DNA of 64,000 nucleotides from the NCBI RefSeq assembly GCF_965363235.1, contig NC_134849.1:47996122-48060121 (forward strand), written 5' to 3'. This document shows, in pieces, positions 23,401-31,900 of this stretch. The DNA comes from Mytilus galloprovincialis. Taxonomy: Eukaryota > Mollusca > Bivalvia > Mytilida > Mytilidae. The first letter of the stretch is position 1. Every line of letters begins with the position of its first letter. The position numbers and the translations under genes were made by a program. The notes below the pieces were generated by a model, which saw nothing but the letters and a program-made list of their open reading frames with translations, was not told where the DNA came from and did no database searches.

Positions 23401-26130
23401 ATCAATGCTTACAAGTCAATACTTCCAAATCAATACTTCCAAGTCGATACTTCCAAGTCAATATTTCCAAGTCAATACTTGCAAATCCATACTTCCAAGT
23501 CAACACTTCCAAGTGATTACTTGCAAATGAATACTTCCGAATCAATACTTCCAAGTCAATACGTCCATGTGAATACTTCCATACCAATACTTCCAAGTGA
23601 TTACTTCCAAGTGACTACTTCCAAATCAATACTTCTAAGTCAATACTTCCAAGTCAATACTTCCAAGTCAATACTTCCAAGTCAATACTTCCAAGTCAAT
23701 ACTTTCAAGTCAATATTTCTCGGTCAATGCTTCCGTATTGCCATGAATTGTCATTGATATGGTCATAATTATCAACCAACATTTTAGAAAGCTTTGAAAT
23801 TTTCTAAATACAGAGGATTTTCTAAGCCAGGGATAGATATCCTTAGCTGTATTTGTCAAAAGCTATAACTATGATGGGTTTATTGAATTATTCACCAGCC
23901 CAGTAGTCAACACTTCGGTGTTGACATAAATATCAATAATGTGGTCATTTTTATAAATTTCCTGTTTACAAAATTTTTTTGGAAAAACTAAGGATTTTCT
24001 TATCCCAGGCATAGATTACCTTAGCATTATTTGGCACAAGTTTTTGGAATTTTGGATCTTAATGCTCTTCAAATTTGTACTTGTTTGGCTTTATAAATAT
24101 TTTGATATGAGCGTCACTGATGAGTCTTATGTAGACAAAACGCGCGTCTGGCGTACTAAATTATAATCCTGGTACCTTTGATTATTTATCCAAAGACATA
24201 AATTACTTTTGTCGTTTTGGCACAAATTTTCTTGGTTTTCAGTGCACACCATGTCCTCTTAATTGTTTAGATTCGAGGGCCAAACGAAATGCAGAACAAA
24301 ATTATAAATCTAGTACTTTAATGAGTGTTTACCCCTCCACCTCTTTTTGGTTATATTTAGCTATCTAGAACTTTTACTTTATGCAGGGGTACAAAATAAA
24401 ACACTATATCAAGATTTTTTTTATTTTGCTCACAAATAAACAGAATTTAAAAATTTGACGTTTTTGTGAAATTATGCCAGTTTGTTGTATAGATTGTCCC
24501 GATAACATTTCTTAAAAATTTCCAACTATACGTTTTTCCTATTTTATATATATCTTTATTTTATATACAGTTTGAATAAATAGCAAGGTTTTGAACCTAG
24601 AAATTTTTATGATCCCATGGTTAAAACAATACTTTGTCGATCTATAAGGAAGTAAAAATTCACCAATTTCGAATTTCGACAATTTTGAAATTTCTATTTG
24701 TAGATTCTGACTACGGCTCTCTCAAGAATCAAGATATGCGACATTCACGGTTAGTTATTTTTAGAAGTTGCTAAGAATGAGGGTAATACTTATTGTATTT
24801 GTATAAAACTATCTGATATACCGAGATCTTTGAAAACTCTCTTCAGTATAATAAGCATCCCATGCAGTTTACACCTTTTGGCCTTCCGCACTTTGGTTTT
24901 CCTGATGATAATTCAGAAAAACTGCCAATGAAGTTAATTTCAAACTCGTCTCTTTTGTTACCTTTTAATGTTGAAGAGTATGTGAGGTAGTATACAATGT
25001 GAATGCGAGCATGTTTTGGCCATTCGCACTTTGGTTTCCCTGATGCTTGATAATTCAGAAATACTGCAAATGAAGTTAATTTCAAACACGTCTCTTTTAT
25101 CCCCTTTAATTTTGAAGAGTGTGTAATGTAGTATACAATGTGAATGTCAGCATGTTGTGTTGCCTTTGTATCCTTTTAGAAAGAAGCAAAATTGTAACAT
25201 TGCCAGGTTTAAATTCAAACTTTTTGAAACTCTTTCTCCAAACAAACTTTTAACTGTATTGTGTCTTGAATTCAAGTGATATTCCAATAAATAATCATTC
25301 CATTAGATATAGATATTTTTTAACACACATGCATATAGTAATAACATACGATATCGTGCTCTAGTACAAAGGCTTCAACCCAACCAATAAAGCATATTTA
25401 GGGTATACTATCAGAAACAATGACTACAACATATGCATGGTAACATTATCTTCAATTAAAATTATTAGCAAAATACCTTTATATAAGGTGCAAACTATAC
25501 TCTTTCCATTAGGTCTCAGATCATTGGTTTCAATATGTTTTAAATGTGCTTTGCATGTATGATTATGGATTAAATTTGGATGGCTACAATGTAAATACAT
25601 CAATTAAGCGCATTGAGAGATTTGTGTTGTACGCTGTTTCTACAAGGTTTATTTACAGAAATCAAATTTTCTTTGGTGTTTGTTGTTTGAAAGAAGTGAA
25701 TTATGAGACTTATTATTATGGCATATTTCCTAATGCTGTTTCTATTGATTTATATGCCGTGTTTGCTTCTGGAGTTCAGTATCAAAGCACAAAAATGAAA
25801 GCAGTTTGAAAAGTATAATAATTGATATGAAAAAAATGTATGGAAATAAATAAGTATTTGTTACTTATACACATACTCTTTTTACGGAATGTTAATCAAA
25901 TTGCTGCAAAACACTTGTTGTGTTTCAAAAGTAGGCACTAAAAAGAATCAGAGAAAATAAGGCGTAACAGAGTACTTGTCTTCTTTTTCAGATTTTCGAG
26001 GCCGGAAAGAAATTATCCCGACTTCCCACAAGTTGGTGAGCCACAATTCCCACGCCTCTCCCCTTCCGATGCACGAGTGGAGATGATTAGTCCCAAGTAT
26101 GCAAGAGGGCTTCCTGCAATACGATACTAG
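9876..26130 (+). CDS. Cadherin-like transmembrane protein (5' partial)
   Basis: Exons joined by phase and GT..AG borders: 9876-10065, 10766-10960, 11497-11640, 11790-11912, 12401-12595, 13381-13571, 14487-14738, 16241-16483, 16737-17062, 19154-19186, then either 21670-21716 or 21779-21903, 24704-24749 and 25992-26130 (TAG). The joined frame gives 707 or 733 residues. Five cadherin-like repeats of about 100 residues are visible. Landmarks are 'FDYEKT' near residue 294, 'VLNENEP' near 324 and 'DINDNSPEF' at 431. A Ser/Thr stalk (about 540-565) should be O-glycosylated; one membrane helix lies at about 572-594, followed by a Cys-rich juxtamembrane patch. The tail has no recognisable catenin-binding region, so this is not a classical cadherin. 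The inferred role is cell-surface adhesion or recognition. The first repeats have weak calcium motifs. The signal peptide is missing. Confidence 0.85.
12046..12300 (+). repeat. Interspersed bivalve repeat in a cadherin intron
   Basis: The stretch opens with 'tttatgccccatttatggg' and runs through 'ttctggtctgtgcgtc', 'cgttcgtccgtcc' and 'gaagttgaagtccaatcaac'. From memory this is a widespread bivalve repeat. No ends or target duplication could be fixed. Confidence 0.5.
13727..13848 (+). repeat. Three-copy tandem repeat, about 37-bp unit
   Basis: Three imperfect copies of a unit with 'gttaatgaccgg' and 'gggcgtggtttt' lie in the intron after exon 13381-13571. It is noncoding. Confidence 0.6.
14060..14351. 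mobile_element. Two adjoining inverted repeats (foldback/MITE-like)
   Basis: The first palindrome (14060-14178) has arms 'gggttgttgcataaatattg' and its complement ending 'gcaataaccc'; arms are about 45-50 bases. The second (14181-14351) has arms 'ttattgtatagcaatataat' and 'attatattgctatgcaataa'. The pair lies in a cadherin intron and runs into an AAT microsatellite. No coding content. Confidence 0.55.
14346..14402 (+). repeat. (AAT)n microsatellite
   Basis: About 18 uninterrupted trinucleotide units, at the right edge of the foldback structure in the same intron. Confidence 0.95.
15225..15690 (+). repeat. Family A repeat, plus-strand copy
   Basis: Shares blocks with the 19.4-kb copy over more than 400 bases: 'aaaatgacca', 'gatgaccgt', 'gaacgaaaaacaaata', 'aatgtggcggg', 'ctgggacagtggt' and 'cagatgga'. 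It lies in the intron between cadherin exons 14487-14738 and 16241-16483. It is a noncoding, older copy judging by its many differences. Confidence 0.75.
16241..16483 (+). CDS. Cadherin exon with canonical DINDNSP linker
   Basis: This phase 0 to phase 0 exon of 81 codons opens exactly on the calcium-binding linker 'DINDNSPEF' and encodes the first two thirds of the last (membrane-proximal) cadherin repeat, including a 'TATDIDSG' strand that matches the usual A-D-D-G element. It is the best single piece of evidence for the family. The acceptor is 'tctttttcag' and the donor is 'gtaaga'. Confidence 0.9.
16737..17062 (+). CDS. Cadherin exon with stalk and membrane helix
   Basis: The exon starts with the end of the last cadherin repeat ('FTLLAIDKGTP', a standard cadherin strand). 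A run of Thr and Ser follows, then 'APSTGLEDGS', then a hydrophobic helix rich in Gly, Val and Leu, then 'FRWCYTGFCCG'. The Cys cluster (six Cys in about 25 residues after the helix) may be palmitoylated. The Thr/Ser run is encoded by an imperfect 'aca' repeat and is likely to vary in length between alleles. Confidence 0.88.
18278..18453 (+). repeat. 88-bp tandem duplication
   Basis: Two near-identical copies begin 'taaattcaaggaattgat' and end 'tttgggtcaa'. Few differences separate them, so the duplication is recent. It lies in the long intron after the membrane-helix exon of the cadherin gene. Confidence 0.8.
18903..19033 (+). repeat. Direct repeat block, first copy
   Basis: About 130 bases starting 'taagctggcgggaatcattt'. 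A second copy starts at 19921 in the same orientation. The two flank the 33-nt micro-exon and a family A insertion. Confidence 0.75.
19154..19186 (+). CDS. 33-nt micro-exon of the cadherin tail
   Basis: Bounded by 'tatttaatttcag' and 'gtacgt'. It enters and leaves in phase 2 and would add eleven basic, hydrophilic residues (NYQRRQITPIR, with the flanking Ser codon split). Because it is a multiple of three and symmetrical in phase, skipping it would keep the frame. It is short, so the call rests on phase agreement with both neighbours. Confidence 0.6.
19415..19850 (+). repeat. Family A repeat, fullest plus-strand copy
   Basis: The best-preserved copy in the window, from 'gagatgtggtatgattgcca' to 'catcagatggac'. 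It has no coding capacity and its ends lack clear inverted repeats, so a SINE-like or other non-autonomous nature is possible but not shown. Other copies or relics lie at 1.2, 2.4, 15.2, 35.4, 44.5, 49.6, 50.7 and 59.5 kb. Confidence 0.8.
19921..20050 (+). repeat. Direct repeat block, second copy
   Basis: Second copy of the 130-base block, starting 'taagctggcgggattcattt', about 85 percent alike by eye. The two copies are one kilobase apart. Confidence 0.75.
20593..20712 (+). repeat. 18-bp tandem array, nearly seven copies
   Basis: The unit is 'tgtaaatttgctgcatta'. Copies are virtually identical, which indicates recent expansion. The period is a multiple of three, so a short open frame of repeated 'CKFAAL' crosses it; this is not a gene. 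Confidence 0.9.
20862..21540 (+). repeat. Family C repeat, two plus-strand copies in tandem
   Basis: Two copies (about 20862-21100 and 21190-21540) share 'catcagtg', 'ttgccaaatacagctaagg', 'taatctattcctg' and 'ttaatttataaat' blocks. An inverted copy lies at 23.8-24.2 kb. From memory this is an abundant mussel family whose inner end carries 'cgccagacgcg'. Confidence 0.7.
21670..21716 (+). CDS. Alternative cadherin tail exon B (47 nt)
   Basis: Acceptor 'tatttacag', donor 'gtacta'. It enters in phase 2 and leaves in phase 1, giving a very basic stretch 'SRQRIEDRRRDSYEL'. The intron that separates it from the next exon is only 62 nt. Joining it directly to that exon shifts the frame into an early stop, whereas joining it to 24704 keeps the frame open. 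I infer an alternative to exon C. Confidence 0.6.
21779..21903 (+). CDS. Alternative cadherin tail exon C (125 nt)
   Basis: Acceptor 'tttatttcag', donor 'gtatga'. It enters in phase 2 and leaves in phase 1, the same phases as the 47-nt exon just upstream. It encodes an Asn/Pro/Lys-rich stretch with three imperfect copies of 'NPYNKxDNP', then 'DTADEFNYFRD', which is acidic and has two Tyr that could be phosphorylated. Its composition is opposite to that of the basic exon B. Confidence 0.65.
22655..22880 (+). repeat. Diverged direct duplication, about 65 bp twice
   Basis: The blocks at about 22655-22715 and 22812-22880 share 'gaaggctgcatatt'/'gtaggctacatatt' and 'cggtttcaagcc'/'tggtttcacgcc'. 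This is an old duplication inside the cadherin intron. Confidence 0.5.
23190..23735 (+). repeat. 14-bp minisatellite, about 39 copies
   Basis: The unit is 'caatacttccaagt', with many single-base variants. It lies in the cadherin intron between exon 21779-21903 and exon 24704-24749. Open frames on both strands here (146 and 64 codons) are products of the repeat. Confidence 0.9.
23740..24190 (-). repeat. Family C repeat, minus-strand copy
   Basis: The reverse complement matches the tandem copies at 20.9-21.5 kb: 'ataatcctggtacc' reads as 'ggtaccaggattat', followed by 'cgccagacgcgcgtttt' and 'actcatcagtgacgctca', then 'gccaaataatgctaaggtaa'. The 14-bp minisatellite sits at its left edge. Confidence 0.7.
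24868..25155 (+). repeat. 145-bp tandem duplication
   Basis: Two head-to-tail copies, each opening with 'ttttggcc' and 'cgcactttggttt' and closing with 'agtatacaatgtgaatg'. They lie in the last cadherin intron. It is noncoding, although an open frame reads across it on the minus strand. Confidence 0.8.
25992..26130 (+). CDS. Terminal coding exon of the cadherin
   Basis: The acceptor is a strong pyrimidine tract, 'tcttctttttcag'. The exon joins exon 24704-24749 in phase 2, giving 'RHSRFSRPERNYPDF', and ends with TAG at 26128-26130. The last 46 residues are Pro- and Arg-rich with several Tyr and Ser, suited to cytoplasmic protein binding; no named motif is recognised. Confidence 0.75.
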
Positions 26131-26467
26131 TCCAGAACTAACAGGCTTAATAGGATCGCCCCTCAGATTCTGATAATAATAACAATATTTGAGCATGCAA
26201 ACATTATATGATGGTGTGTATTATCACAAGAGGAGAATATTTCAAAAATGTGATGGAAACATTTTACTATCGAAATAGGGATTTTGAACGTGTGTGTTTG
26301 TTGTTGCCATTTTTTTCTTTTCTTTTCTTTTTAAATACCACTATCTATTTTATACTTGAAGTTGCTAAATTTGTTTTAGATTGCTGCGCAACGTACGTGT
26401 CTTTATACGGCTGCTTATATCTATCCTTACCATCATTGTTTAATGTATGTGTATCATGTAAAGGTCA

Positions 26468-26473
26468 AATAAA
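26468..26473 (+). terminator. Probable poly(A) signal of the cadherin gene
   Basis: AATAAA lies 338 bases after the TAG and just before a LINE tail begins, giving a 3' UTR of roughly 350-370 bases. It is the first perfect hexamer after the stop. Confidence 0.55.
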
Positions 26474-26504
26474 TACATGGGTGAAAAGATATGGAGAATT
26501 ATAC

Positions 26505-26940
26505 AAGTTTCAAGTTTCAAGTTTTTTATTTCTCAAAGACCGCAACAGGGGTATGTGAACAATAACAAATACTACATAAGTATTCATAATATAACAAATA
26601 ACAAAGTATCAAAGTTATGCAGTGAACATTATAAACATTCATTAACATATATACATTTGAAAAAGTAATGCATTTAAAGGAAGACAGTAAACTTCAAATG
26701 GACATATTAATGGTTGAAACAATATTAGTTTTATTAACAACAGATAGTACAATTTTACAAAATTTTGCAATTTTAAGAACAACATTGTAAGAGTCAGAAT
26801 TAAATAATTCATAAAATTTGTCAGTATTATGATTGGTAATAAGATTACAAGGTAATAAAGATTTCCTTTCATTGTTGAAAAAAGTACAATTAAATAAATA
26901 ATGATATTCATCACCTAATTGGTTTTTGTTAAAAACTTAT
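26505..26940 (-). mobile_element. 5'-truncated LINE tail
   Basis: On the minus strand a frame from about 26934 to the TGA at 26694-26696 reads 'NQLGDEYHYLFNCTFF' and further on 'LKIAKFCKIVL'. This matches, from memory, the C-terminal end of non-LTR reverse transcriptase proteins of molluscs, which carry a conserved 'GDExHYLFxC' segment. A 3' UTR follows and ends in a short 'cttgaaa' tandem tail, as in many LINEs. The upstream part of the element is absent, which is the usual 5' truncation. It abuts the predicted 3' end of the cadherin transcript. Confidence 0.65.
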
Positions 26941-27184
26941 GGTAATATCTAAAAGGGTATGCATTAAGCCTTGTAAGAGACATCCGCAGCATTACTCGTA
27001 TTTTTAAGACGGATAATAACACAAACGCAAAGGATAAAAAGAAAACAGAAAAACATCATATTAGAACACTCATGTATGCCATCCTTTGTGACAAAGTTGT
27101 ATGAACCAATCTATAGTAATGATATTGATTTAAACTGGATGTATACCAGTTACAACGGTATTCCAGTGCTGTATTTCCTATCAC

Positions 27185-27625
27185 GATTTTCTTGACAGAG
27201 GGTTGCTGCTCGCAAGGAAGCTTTTAAACCAAGAGTTCCAAAGTGTTGAAGTTGCAATCATCAGCTGGTTGGTCGTTATGGAACATCCTTTACAAATGAC
27301 AGTGGATATGTTCCAAATGTCATAACTACAATCCCGACCCTCTTTACCCGAATGTGACCTACCAAATAAAACTTATTACCGGATGTGTGCTAACATGGTT
27401 AACACGATTGGTGCAACATTTTGAACAGGATCTTCTTATCCTTCAGTAGCACCTGATATCCCCCAAATTTTAATGGGATTCGGTTTGCTCAGTCTTTGGT
27501 TTTCTATGTTGTGTCTTCTGTACTTTTGTTTGTCTGTTTGTCTTTTGTCTTATTTAGCCATGAGGGGTCAGTTTATTTTTGACTTATGACTTTGAAGGTT
27601 TTTTTTATATCTTTCGCTTCTAACT
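27185..27625 (+). mobile_element. Penelope-like retroelement tail (family B)
   Basis: The translation near 27185-27230 reads 'FLDRGLLLARKLLNQEF', which I recognise as the end of a reverse transcriptase abundant in bivalve genomes and usually classed with Penelope-like elements. A 3' UTR follows, with 'ttttctatgttgtgtct' and 'gtcagtttattttt' blocks that recur at 45.6 and 60.3 kb. It is a truncated, degenerate copy. The Penelope assignment is from memory. Confidence 0.55.
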
Positions 27626-27629
27626 TTTT

Positions 27630-28932
27630 AGCTCACCTGGCCCGAAGGGCCAAGTGAGCTTTTTCCATCACTTTGCGTCCGTCGTCCGTCGTCTGTCGTC
27701 TGTCGTCCGTCGTCGTCCGTCGTCGTTAACTTTTACAAAAATCTTCTCCTCTGAAACTACTGGGCCAAATTAATCCAAACTTGGCCACAATCATCATTGG
27801 GGTATCTAGTTTAAAAAATGTGTCCGGTGACCCGGCCAACTAACCAAGATGGCCGCCACGTCTGAAAATAGAACATAGTGGTGAAATGAAGTTTTTGGCT
27901 TATAACTCAACAACCAAAGCATTTAGAGCAAATCTGACGGGGTAATATTGTTCATCAGGTCAAGATTTATCTGCCCTGAAATTTTCAGATGAATCGGACA
28001 ACCTGTTGTTGGGTTGCTGCCCCTGAATTGGTAATTTTAAGGAAATTTTGCTGTTTTTGGTTATTATCTTGAACATTATTATAGATAGAGATAAACTGTA
28101 AACAGCAATAATGTTCAGCAAAGTAAGATTTACAAATAAGTCAAATGACCGAAATGGTCAGTTGACCCCTTTAGGAGTTATTGCCCTTTATAGTCAATTT
28201 TTAACCATGTTTCGTGAATCTTAGTAATCTTTTACAAAATCTTCTTCTCTGAAACTACTTGGCCAAATTAATTCAAACTTTGCCACAATCATCTTTGGGG
28301 TATCTAGTTTAAAATTTGTGTCCGGTGACCCGGCCTACCAACCAAGATGGCCGCCACAGCTAAAAATAGAACAGGGGTAAAATGCAGCTTTTGGGTTATA
28401 ACTCAAAAACCAAAGCATTTAGAGCAAATCTGCCATGGTGTAAAATTGTTAATCAGGTCAAGATCTATCTGCCCTGAAATTTACAGACCAATCGGACAAC
28501 CCTTTGTTGGGTTGCTGCCCCTGAATTGGTAATTTTAAGGACATTTTGCTGTTTTTGGTTATTATCTTGAATATTATTATAAATAGAGATAAACTGTAAA
28601 CAGCAATAATGTACAGCAAAGTAAGACCTAAAGAGAATTCAACATGACCAAAATGGTCAATTGACCCCCTAAGGAGTTATTGCCCTTTATATAGTCATTT
28701 TTTAACAATTTTCACAAAATTTGTAAAATTTTACTAACATTTTCCACTGTAACTACTGGGCCAAGTTCATTATAGATAGAGATAATTGTGAGCAGCAAGA
28801 ATGTTCAGTAAAGTAAGATCTACAAACACATCACCATCACCAAACCACAATGTTGTCTTGAATCCATCTGTGTCCTTTGTTTAATATTCACATAGACTAA
28901 GGTGAGCGACACAGGCTCTTTAGAGCCTCTAG
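27630..28932 (+). mobile_element. Helitron/Helentron-like non-autonomous element
   Basis: The left end is a strong hairpin, 'agctcacctggccc' with 'gggccaagtgagct'. The right end has 'aggtgagc', the complement of 'gctcacct' near the left end, then the hairpin 'aggctctttagagcct' followed at once by CTAG. A 3' hairpin plus CTRR and subterminal inverted repeats are hallmarks of Helitrons and Helentron-derived HINEs. Inside are two homologous blocks of about 500 bases (from 27730 and from 28229) and a partial third (from 28735). A 'gtccgtcgtc' microsatellite lies at 27677-27729. It has no protein-coding capacity. From memory the family is common in bivalves. Confidence 0.65.
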
Positions 28933-31900
28933 TTTAGTTTAATTTTAACAATGTAAAAGTAAATATTGAAATCAAAGTTATTTCGTTTGCTTCAATGTTG
29001 CCGTCTTCCTGTTACATTAGTGTTTTATTATATGTTTGGTTGTTCATTATGACTTAGATAAATGATCAAAATTTGTGAGACCCTATTCGCTCTCTGTATC
29101 GTATGATTTAGCAGTTAGAACGAATATGCAGCTTCAATGCACTACGTCGGTTTGTTTAGACGTTGTCTTTATATTTGTTTTCGTATAAATTTATCATTAT
29201 ACTTTATCTTTAGTATTGCTTCCGGAAAAAAAAACACCTTTTTTTTTTTAAATCAGTGTATTTACGCTTATTAGTTCTGCAGCGATGTAATAAAGGGTGA
29301 TTAAATATTGATTATAGAAATATTAGTTTATTGGTTTGTATAAATCCGATTTAATTTTTCAACTGAACAATCAACTTGTACGTGGAGTTGAAGGAACTGC
29401 ATTTAAAGATTAAAAGATTAAAGTTTTTTTTAAAAGAAGACCGTTACCTGTAGTTGCTTGGTGTTAAGAAAGGGAAATTTATTGATTAATAATTTATCAA
29501 CCACGTGGATGTTAATTTCTCTCTAAGGATGGCATTGATCGGGTATGGAGCCGATAGTTAAAGGTAGGACAATTATAACGTATTTCTTATTTTACGGTTA
29601 AAGAAAATTATTGTAGTTTAATTGAACAATTAATACTTTATTAGAAACACTATATTCTTTGTTGCTATGACTGTATGTGTAAGGATTGATAAAATCTCAG
29701 AGGTAAAGTTAAAAAAACAATGAATTTAATGTTATAAATTCTTACAGTTTTGTTATTTGATATATCATATGCATTTTTTGGAATCAAGTTCTCTAGTGCA
29801 ACGTTTCATCAGCATTATATATCATCTAAATTCCAATATTAGGGAGAAAAAGTGCTAAATGTTTGTTATTAATTTTCAGTAAACATGATAACTCATATGT
29901 TTTGATATTTTATTAGTTTTCTCCCTCGTTTGATTGTATATTGTGCTTTCTGTATAATATATTTGCAAAACTGACCAACAGTTGATGCGAAACACGTGTC
30001 CTTTACATCATGTTCTCCTTTTTCTTGATCCTGTATCTTCAGCTGTCTAAAGCATATAATGTTTTTATTATAAATAAATTTGAAGTAAAGATATATATAT
30101 ATAACTTGAAATTGACAATTGAGCCCTTTATTGGTATATTACGACAACCCGATGTAAGGACCATAAGTGACAACTTAATTTGTACTGCACTCGATCGTAA
30201 AGAAATCTTCTAACGTTACTACACTAACCTTTTAAAAGTATTTCTTTTAATTATATTCAAATGACACATTGTGACTGTATTTACATTTGATTTTAAGAAG
30301 TAAATGACCTCATATCCCTTTTTCGTCTAGTGATGCATCGACGGTCGTTGAAGTTTTTTTTTTTTTTTTTTTTTTGTTTTGTTTCAACTTACCGTATTCT
30401 TAAAAATTGTTCTATGATATCAACTGTACCGAATTGAGATTATTACTGAAAAATTTGTGGTTGCACCCTTAAATGTTGGAACTTTATCTTATTATAAATA
30501 ATACTTGAACGGTTCTAGTTGGGTTAACAAAAATAGTTTGTGTCACTAATTTAAAAGTATTAATATATCCTAAAATATTAATATGATATTAAGATAATCT
30601 TACATCATTCATTTTGTGTTTTTGTAAGATGTTTTCTATCATAAGAAAAAGCAAGATTTTTCTTAATCTGGCGACGAATTGTTCATATTCTAAATTCTTT
30701 TATCTTTATCATATTAATATATTATGTTTTTGATGAAAGACACGGTCGCCATGATCCACATCTATACAAGAGAACACAAAGATAAGTCTCTACTCACATA
30801 CTTAGTTGTAATAATTGTATTTCTGCTCAGTATAAAATAGCAAAAAGACATTTAAAGTATTTCAGAAGAAATTGGCTGCTCATCAAACTTCACTAGAAGA
30901 ACATTACGACATAATGGCAAACATTGTCGAGTTACAAATGCAGTAGAAAGCTTATTCGTTAAAGCAATACATTTTTTTAGTCATTTTTCAAAACGATTTT
31001 TTCTCAATAAAAATAATATGTAGTACAGTTGCACAAAAGAAAATAGAATCTACTTCATACATGAGTCTAAAACTTATGGTATATAGAAAATACAGTTTTA
31101 TTTCAACAGTGTATGTTTCATTGACTAATTTACATCTCCGTGTACTTATTTCCCTATTCGTTTGATGTTTTACAGAGAAGGTTATTGGTTAATTGCATAA
31201 TATCCTCTCTCAGGTATATGGATAAGGGATGATCTTAAGTATGCCAGGTATGCTTGTTTTTCGTACATATCTGAAATTCATAGCGCAAACGAATTTGCCT
31301 ACTTGACTGTCAGTTGTAGCGTATAATTTTCTTTACTAGTAACGATGAAAACATTTCCTCAGATGAATAGAAACTATGATAACTTTCAGTTCAAGCTCAG
31401 AAACTTTGAATTTGAAATCATTCTGATTTGACTGTTCATTTATAATGTTTTATAGACACCTCAATTTATGTGACGCTGGACAAAGTATTGAGGCTGAGCT
31501 CATCTATATGATTCACCTTCATTAGAGATAGACATCTGAATAATTTTACCCCACTAAGATACCCTTCTACTATGCTTCATTTGTTATTTATAATAATAAA
31601 AAAAAGTATCTTTCAGTATACATTGCCTTTCTCTGTCGTATTGAAAATAGACAAACTCGTATAATATGTTGGACTATCTACTACAAAAGGTCTTAACCGA
31701 AAAGCCAAAACAAACTTTTAAAAGTCAACTTTCTGTAATTAAAATACTTGTTACCTTAGTTATACAGCCTATACTTTGCTACAGGTGTTTTCATGAATGT
31801 AATTTTTAAATACTTGTTTGAATATTTGTGGTTATGATGAAGCAAGTATTGTTAGAGGTTAACACTTTGTGCTAATCGGATAAGTGTGAGTTTACAAAAA

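Noticed and set aside
23317-23757. 146-codon plus-strand open frame
   Set aside because: It is composed of 14-bp repeat units (three units make 14 codons) and has no other support.
25546-25809. 87-codon open frame inside the last cadherin intron
   Set aside because: It has no splice borders in phase with the cadherin frame and no recognisable motif; probably chance.
26208-26558. 116-codon open frame after the cadherin stop codon
   Set aside because: It lies in the predicted 3' UTR and has a hydrophobic, T-run driven composition without signal-peptide logic or a family match.
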